Assembly (NCBI GenBank): GCA_964035015.1
Contig: OZ036016.1
Span: 1,585,330-1,649,329, forward strand
DNA from: Corallium rubrum
Taxonomy: Eukaryota; Cnidaria; Anthozoa; Scleralcyonacea; Coralliidae
Reading direction: 5' to 3'
Length of the DNA: 64,000 bases
Shown here: piece by piece, positions 56,809-64,000 of the stretch
Layout: each line of letters starts with the position of its first letter
Position numbering within the stretch: position 1 is the first letter of the stretch
Program-made: the position numbers and the translations under genes
Notes under the pieces: model-generated
The model's input: only the letters and a program-made list of their open reading frames with translations
The model's database searches: none
Told to the model about the DNA's origin: nothing

Positions 56809-57252
56809 ATGGATACGAAGATTACGGAATGCCGAACTATAGCCGAACTAACGAGTTTGGAAAACATGTATGTCTTGAGCGAGTACGAACAGGGTTTAGT
56901 GTTTGAGAGGAAAGTGGAATTAATTACTCGTTCGCTCGAGTGGGGAGTCGAAAATGAACAACTTGGGTTAACAGCGAACCTTACGGATTCCTGGACACCA
57001 GAACAAAGACAACAGTTTTTGATGGACTGGCAAGATGATGAGGCATTGCTACAGAACGAACGATTAGGGCTCGCTTCAAACCTTATGGATTCTTGGACCC
57101 CTGAACAACGAGAAAATTTCATGATGGATTGGCAAGACGACGAACCTTTGCTACAGACTGGCCGTGGGGAGAAGAGATCAATCGACGACGTAGACGATGG
57201 TGCAAGTACATCTGAACAGGTTAGCGATAATACCTTGCTCATTTGCTCATAA
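56809..57252 (+). CDS. 147-residue protein with 34-residue tandem repeats, left arm
   Basis: Starts MDTKITECRT. Residues 49-82 and 83-116 are two copies of a 34-residue unit containing NL-x-DSWTPEQR and MDWQDDE-x-LLQ. The N-terminus is probably helical and the C-terminal region is acidic with a short GEKRS patch. There is no signal peptide or membrane segment, and no family is recognised. A CAG|GTTAGC donor-like site lies after residue 137, so the true C-terminus may be spliced. It is predicted identical to the right-arm ORF. Confidence 0.7.
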   Translation: MDTKITECRTIAELTSLENMYVLSEYEQGLVFERKVELITRSLEWGVENEQLGLTANLTDSWTPEQRQQFLMDWQDDEALLQNERLGLASNLMDSWTPEQRENFMMDWQDDEPLLQTGRGEKRSIDDVDDGASTSEQVSDNTLLICS

Positions 57253-57535
57253 CTGCTCTGAGCACTTGCTCATTGGCTCATAAGTGCTCTGAGCACTTGC
57301 TCATTGGCTCATAAGTGCTCTGAGCACTTGCTCATTGGCTCATAAGTGCTCTCAGCACTTGCTCATTGGCTCATAAGTGCTCTGAGCACTTGCTCATTGG
57401 CTCATAAGTGCTCTGAGCACTTGCTCATTGGCTCATAAGTGCTCATGAGCACTTGCTCATTGGCTCATAAGTGCTCTGAGCACTTGCTCATTGGCTCATA
57501 ATTGCTCATGAGCACTTGCTCATTTGCTCATATGG
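57253..57535. repeat. 31-bp palindromic minisatellite, left arm
   Basis: About nine units of GAGCACTTGCTCATTGGCTC plus ATAAGTGCTCT; each unit is itself an inverted repeat (GAGCAC/GTGCTC). Confidence 0.93.
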
Positions 57536-57663
57536 GCCCGATCAGGCCCGAAATGGCACTTTTTGGCCCGATGAGGCCCGATGGTCCGTTTGCTGACTGG
57601 ACGTCGTAACCTGGGCAAGCCCAGGCTTGTCATGCTCCAGGACACAATACAATTTTGATAAAT

Positions 57664-57672
57664 TTTTATTTC
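57664..57672 (-). terminator. Polyadenylation signal AATAAA
   Basis: AATAAA on the minus strand about 25 bp after the stop of the central ORF. Confidence 0.5.
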
Positions 57673-57691
57673 ACATAAGCATTACATCGAT

Positions 57692-58249
57692 TCACTGATC
57701 ATCATCACTATCTGAAAAACGTCCTTGATCTTCTAAAAGCTGTTTCAAAAGAAACTTTCTTTTGTCAACCGCTGCAGATAAAGCTTCATCAGGATCAAAC
57801 GAGTCTTCGTTCACAAGTGTCTGCTTCGTTTCCATGATCTTTCCATGCACAGGATCCTTTTTAAGTGCTTTCATCCAACGTAAATTATCCACGTAAACGT
57901 CAGCGAATTCTTTCTGAAGTTCAGGGAGAATTTTTTCAAAGGCTTTCTGTTTAGCTACACTTTCTTCTTGCCCTTCCATTTGCAACGTTTTTAATAGTTC
58001 ATCATATTCTGGCCGAACCGTCACTTTTGCATCGTCAATCATGGTTGCCCAAGGATCAATCTCTTCCTTTATTTCACCATCATCTTCGGAACTCTGACTG
58101 TTTTCATCATACGACGAGCTTGACATTTCTTCATCAGATTCCATATCAGGCTCCTCAGTGTCAGTGTATTCCCTTGACGGACAATCGTTCTCGTGCCGTC
58201 TTAGATTATAGCCTTTACTAAACATTTTCCCACAATATTGGCAGTTCAT
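57692..58249 (-). CDS. Acidic C2HC zinc-finger protein, central ORF of the Polinton-like element
   Basis: 185 codons. A single finger at the N-terminus, C3-x2-C6-x12-H19-x3-C23, is followed by a Glu/Ser/Asp-rich linker (about 28-65). Then comes a helical region (VRPEYDELLKTLQMEG, FEKILPELQKEF, DNLRWMKALKKDPVHGK) and a second helical, charged C-terminus (AAVDKRKFLLKQLLEDQG). An acceptor-like TTTACAG ends at 58268 and a polyadenylation signal follows the stop, so it is probably expressed. DNA or RNA binding is suggested by the finger only. No known family is assigned. Confidence 0.7.
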   Translation of the reverse strand: MNCQYCGKMFSKGYNLRRHENDCPSREYTDTEEPDMESDEEMSSSSYDENSQSSEDDGEIKEEIDPWATMIDDAKVTVRPEYDELLKTLQMEGQEESVAKQKAFEKILPELQKEFADVYVDNLRWMKALKKDPVHGKIMETKQTLVNEDSFDPDEALSAAVDKRKFLLKQLLEDQGRFSDSDDDQ

Positions 58250-58489
58250 TCTTTCAGCTCAGACAACCTGTAAATGACGAGTAGGGACGGAAAGTCCTTA
58301 TTAATAAACACCACTTGATTTTTGGACTACATTTATCAAAATTGTATTGTGTCTTGTTTCATTTTTTAAGCAATAATAAGTCCTTGAAGAAAAAAAATGT
58401 ACACCAGAATTAAGCCGTACCTTCTAGTCAGCAAACGGGCCATCGGGCCGTATAGTGCCTTATAGGGCCAAAACGGGCCTGATCGGGCC

Positions 58490-58790
58490 ATAATGAGCAA
58501 ATGAGCAAGTGCTCATGAGCAATTATGAGCCAATGAGCAAGTGCTCAGAGCACTTATGAGCCAATGAGCAAGTGCTCATGAGCACTTATGAGCCAATGAG
58601 CAAGTGCTCAGAGCACTTATGAGCCAATGAGCAAGTGCTCAGAGCACTTATGAGCCAATGAGCAAGTGCTGAGAGCACTTATGAGCCAATGAGCAAGTGC
58701 TCAGAGCACTTATGAGCCAATGAGCAAGTGCTCAGAGCACTTATGAGCCAATGAGCAAGTGCTCAGAGCAGTTATGAGCAAATGAGCAAG
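58490..58790. repeat. 31-bp palindromic minisatellite, right arm
   Basis: Mirror of 57253-57535, about nine units, with a slightly different order of the TCTGAGC and TCATGAGC variants. Confidence 0.93.
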
Positions 58791-59215
58791 GTATTATCGC
58801 TAACCTGTTCAGATGTACTTGCACCATCGTCTACGTCGTCGATTGATCTCTTCTCCCCACGGCCAGTCTGTAGCAAAGGTTCGTCGTCTTGCCAATCCAT
58901 CATGAAATTTTCTCGTTGTTCAGGGGTCCAAGAATCCATAAGGTTTGAAGCGAGCCCTAATCGTTCGTTCTGTAGCAATGCCTCATCATCTTGCCAGTCC
59001 ATCAAAAACTGTTGTCTTTGTTCTGGTGTCCAGGAATCCGTAAGGTTCGCTGTTAACCCAAGTTGTTCATTTTCGACTCCCCACTCGAGCGAACGAGTAA
59101 TTAATTCCACTTTCCTCTCAAACACTAAACCCTGTTCGTACTCGCTCAAGACATACATGTTTTCCAAACTCGTTAGTTCGGCTATAGTTCGGCATTCCGT
59201 AATCTTCGTATCCAT
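58772..59215 (-). CDS. 147-residue repeat protein, right arm
   Basis: Same translated protein as 56809-57252, on the minus strand, all 147 residues. Its donor-like site at 58804 faces the acceptor at 58268 upstream of the C2HC ORF. Splicing the two would remove the minisatellite. All three acceptors that I tested run into a stop before or just after joining, so a fusion protein is not supported. Confidence 0.7.
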   Translation of the reverse strand: MDTKITECRTIAELTSLENMYVLSEYEQGLVFERKVELITRSLEWGVENEQLGLTANLTDSWTPEQRQQFLMDWQDDEALLQNERLGLASNLMDSWTPEQRENFMMDWQDDEPLLQTGRGEKRSIDDVDDGASTSEQVSDNTLLICS

Positions 59216-59543
59216 ATTTATATAGTATTAATGGTATCTCTATGAAAACTATAAGCATTGTGTTCTTTATTCCGAAAAAAAAGAATTTATGGGGAATTTG
59301 ATGATATCGCGTACGTACGCGTACGTACGCGTACGTACGCAAAAATGATGACGTCAGCCTGTGCGCACACCCCTATGACGTCACTTCCGGGCCTGGATGT
59401 GCTGTACGTACTGTACGTACGCGTACGTACGCTGATGACATCATATGGGGGCTAAATAAGTGCTGACGTTATACACATTTACTTCCGGTTCATAGCGTGA
59501 CATCACTTCCGATCCTGGATGTCGGGATTAAGCTACTCACGTC

Positions 59544-60605
59544 CTAGCGTCCAAAGACAACTGTAGACAAGAATATTATTTTATATATTGCATGTTTTTG
59601 TTTTTCAAGACTCAGCTAAACTGGTAAATATGAATCTCCTACCGTTAAACTTTCTTCTGCTTTTGTCACCACAAACACTGCCAATTCAGTCTATACTCTT
59701 TTCAGAATTCATATTGTTTTTCTCGTTCGGTTTCTTTCGGTTTCTCCGTGACCAGGCATGATTCAGTTCTCTTCAATATCTAAAAAGCCGTTTGTTTCAA
59801 ACTGATTTCTTCATCGTTCTCCCTCGAGTTAAGTAGAATACACCAGAGCAGATTTATTTACAGGCTTCGGCCAGTTTCAGGCACAGTGTCGTTTTCGGTC
59901 TACCAGTAACCCTGCTATTCGAATTCCGAACTGCGAAAGTTGCGGATTTGTTGACATATATATATATATATAAACATCTCGCAGAATTTCTTTCCCACTT
60001 GCGTGTAATTTCGCGTGTACTCCACGCGTGTCGAGATTAACACCCTCACCGGGCTCCGGGCCTTCGGCCCGTCGCCCGGCTCGGGGATAATTCACAAAAT
60101 ACGTTAAACATGCAAACTAAGAACAACACACACAACTGTAGTAATGAACACTTGTAACAAGGTCACCGAACAGGGTAGACATTCAGAAATTGTAACATAG
60201 TCATAAAATCACAGAACATGCAAATGATGCAGACTAAAGTAACCCATGTATAAACAAGGCTCTACATTAACTTTTGAGGCAACTAGCAAACATGTGCCAG
60301 TAGGTTTTATTTTCACTAGCAAATATTCGAAAGTCACTGGCCAAACTTAAATCCCTAAGTAACCATAGAACCATAGTAATTAAGCAAAACACTAAAAAAT
60401 ATTCATTTATTTATTTGAGCGTGATTGCTGTAAATGTGTAATATCTCAAACTTTAGTCAACCACTCAATGCTAGTACAACAACATGAAATTAAATTAAAA
60501 ATTTCAAAAAGCTTGTAACATCTACTGCTCTGTACAGTCTGACAGTCTGTAATAGTTTCCGCTGCTAGACAGCTAGAGAGACTAGAGTCAGTGGTACACT
60601 GGTAC
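59544..60605. other. Gene-free stretch
   Basis: A short TA run near 59957 and a GC-rich hairpin at about 60040-60090 (GGGCCTTCGGCCC). No gene is recognised. Confidence 0.5.
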
Positions 60606-60940
60606 ATTAATTTACTTTATAGTTTATACCAGTGCTTAATAGCAATTGGAAATCTGCTAGTTTCCTTGGGCCATCAATCTTGATTCGCATCAGTGTATCT
60701 AGGGAATCACACGAGAGAGAACACCGCCAATCAGACTTGACCCTCTTCATGGTTGAGAAACCTCTTTTACATGAAGCATTAGCCAGTGGATAGATAGCTG
60801 TTAGGTGTATCACTTTCATGACGTTTGAGTAATTCTTTATCTCTGAATCTTCTTGGCTTATTCTCTGCCATACAAGAAGTGGGTGCTTTCTAGTGAGATG
60901 AGAATTGGATTTAACGTAGACTTTCAGGTCTGACCATTCA

Positions 60941-62670
<1,730 letters not shown>

Positions 62671-63268
62671 AGGCCCTGTTTAGGGTGACCCTTCTAGAAG
62701 GGTTACCCTTTGAAGCGAGTCAAAAGATAGCCCTTGTTTACATGGAGTAGGGTGACCCTTCTAGAAGGGTTACCCTTTGAAGCGAGTCAAAAGATAGCCC
62801 TTGTTTACATGGAGTAGGGGGACCCTTGTAGCAGGGTTAACTCTTCTAGTAGGGTCATTACTTCTGAGTGACCATTTTACTATATTTTCTGTTTACATGT
62901 TATTGTTGGCGTCATTTGCTTGATATCTTCAAAAGACTTCACAAGGTGTATAAGAACAGGAAGGACAGCCAGAAAATCGTTAAAACATTTTGTCTGGTAC
63001 GCGTTTTTTTTTTCTCATTGAAACATAACCCGGCTGCCAGGGTCACCCTAGCAAACGCGTTTACATGGCTTATGTAAACAAAAAGATAACTCTACCGCCA
63101 GGGTTACCCTAACAAGCTGATAGGGTAACCCTCCCCCTAATTCATTGTCTTTCCGTGTTTCGTTTACATGAGTGCTAGGGTGACCTAGCACTCATGTAAA
63201 CGAAACACGGAAAGACAATGAACTAGGGTAACCCTTTTACTTGGGTAACCCTTCTAGAAGGGTCACCC
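62671..63268. mobile_element. Inverted-repeat element with AGGGTGACCC motifs
   Basis: The ends are TAGGGTGACCCTTCTAGAAG and its complement (GAAGGGTCACCCTA). A 67-bp tandem duplication occupies 62681-62815. A perfect inverted pair (CGTGTTTCGTTTACATGAGT) is centred at about 63180. No ORF is recognised. Confidence 0.65.
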
Positions 63269-63289
63269 TAAAATACTAAAGCTATTTAT

Positions 63290-63640
63290 GTCGCCAATTT
63301 GTGTCTCAATGGCATTGCGAGATAAATCTGTGTGTGTAACATACCCAGTCGACACCGATTTATGCGTTGCTGAAGCATTGCAAATTTTTGATAAGGGATC
63401 AGAAACTTGCAACGAAAATTTGCAACGCCGCACAAATCGACAAGTGTAACATACCTGTCGCCGATTTGTGTTGCAATCATGCCAAATTTCTTTTGTTCAA
63501 GCTCCGCCCACCCTTGGTTTATTTTTATACTTGATTTTTCTTCAACACAAATTGATGTATGTAGCCGGGTGACCGATTTATCTCGCAATACCTTGCGACA
63601 CAAATCGGCGACACAAATCGGTGTGTGTAACCGTAGCTTT
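63290..63640. mobile_element. MITE with GACACAAATCGG motifs
   Basis: Inverted ends (GTCGCCAATTTGTGTC near 63290, GACACAAATCGGCGAC near 63600) and several internal GATTTGTG/CACAAATC words. No ORF. Confidence 0.55.
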
Positions 63641-63985
63641 GGGGAGCACGGATGGCGTGTGCTATTAGCGCGCTGCCTCTCACCAATAGTTCAGCCCGGT
63701 TAGACGGGGTTAGTACTTGGATGGGTGACCGTCTGGGAACAACCCCATTCTCGAGTTTGGAACTCATGTGAGTAGAGTTTAGTTGGTCTCTCCTGTGCTC
63801 CGAGGGTTTTTCGCCGGGTTCTCCGGTTTTCCTCCCTCCGTAAAATCAACACCTAGGGCTTAGCTGGGATCCGTGGTCTGAACTGTGACGTATGGCGGCT
63901 GCTTCAAGCGCCTTTGATATGCCTCGACACGGCCACATTGAAAAGTCCTTAGGATAATTTGATTGTAAAGATACACGTTTGATGT
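63640..63985 (+). mobile_element. 5S rRNA-derived SINE, copy 3
   Basis: GTTAGTACTTGGATGGGTGA then CCGTCTGGGAA, followed by the same body as at 16322 (GTGAGTAGAGTTTAGTTGGT...CCTCCCTCCG). Confidence 0.8.
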
Positions 63986-64000
63986 ATTCTAATTAAAGGC

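Larger units (their letters stand above)
57640..58355. repeat. Inner inverted repeat around the central ORF
   Basis: GACACAATACAATTTTGATA (57640) and its complement at about 58333-58355 bracket the C2HC ORF inside the element's loop. It may be an older insertion boundary or part of the element's structure. Confidence 0.7.
56497..59537. mobile_element. Palindromic Maverick/Polinton-like mini-element, 3041 bp
   Basis: It begins AGTAGCTTAATCCCGAC and ends GTCGGGATTAAGCTACT. Both flanks are CACGTC (56491-56496 and 59538-59543). The inverted arms run about 56497-57598 and 58425-59537. AG...CT ends, long inverted repeats and 6-bp duplications are the known Polinton/Maverick signature. None of the usual Polinton genes (DNA polymerase B, integrase, protease, capsid) is present. 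It holds one 147-codon ORF per arm and one central ORF. The superfamily call is inference from ends and duplication length. Confidence 0.65.

Noticed and set aside
57217-58268. Fusion of the 147-residue protein to the C2HC protein by splicing
   Set aside because: Donor phase with the acceptors seen leads to a stop before or just after joining; only a bicistronic arrangement remains possible.

Overview
This window is eukaryotic, repeat-saturated genomic DNA. It looks metazoan and most likely comes from an anthozoan cnidarian (coral or sea anemone). That assignment is inference. It rests on one intron-containing housekeeping gene with GT/AG boundaries, duplicated TRADD-N-type exons, a GIY-YIG Penelope-like retroelement of the YRDDG type, DIRS-type tyrosine-recombinase retroelements, 5S-derived and tRNA-derived SINEs, and very many AT microsatellites. 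There are no bacterial-style operons.

Only one complete host gene can be assembled: a five-exon isoaspartyl peptidase/L-asparaginase (ASRGL1-like) on the minus strand. Its exons join in phase to 318 codons between 29240 and 18948, and its introns are packed with MITEs and foldbacks. An orphan second copy of its first exon lies at 6322-6459. Two paralogous exons with a TRADD-N-like domain lie on the minus strand at 1178-1694 and 34133-34646; their neighbouring exons are not identifiable here.

Layout. 1-8.9 kb: TRADD-N exon A, SINE, AT arrays, Penelope-type termini, a TTAA-flanked MITE with a 25-bp minisatellite, a 293-bp-arm palindrome, the orphan exon 1 and a tRNA-cored inverted-repeat element. 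8.9-18.9 kb: mostly non-coding, with a MITE family that makes 7-bp target duplications, TTACA and CAAA microsatellites, foldbacks and a 5S-SINE. 18.9-29.3 kb: the ASRGL1-like gene. 29.3-31.5 kb: a 277-bp SINE array that inverts, and a 17-bp minisatellite. 32-40 kb: TRADD-N exon B, a 5'-truncated Penelope-like element with a nearby canonical hammerhead ribozyme, and the second copy of the TTAA minisatellite MITE. 41.5-43.4 kb and 60.9-62.1 kb: two rearranged copies of one block. 43.8-55.4 kb: two decayed DIRS-type retroelements joined tail to tail in a giant palindrome, interrupted by a 4.5-kb TA-flanked element. 55.9-56.4 kb: a 28-bp satellite. 56.5-59.5 kb: a 3,041-bp element with 1.1-kb inverted arms, AG...CT termini and a 6-bp target duplication, interpreted as a non-autonomous Maverick/Polinton-type element. 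60.6-61.0 kb: the 3' end of a hAT transposase. 62.7-64 kb: MITEs and a third 5S-SINE.

The strongest candidates for something undescribed are the palindromic Polinton-like mini-element, whose two arms each encode the same 147-residue repeat protein around a central C2HC-finger ORF; the hammerhead-like structures at Penelope-type termini; and the tail-to-tail DIRS palindrome. Coordinates of repeat edges were read by eye and may be off by a few bases.
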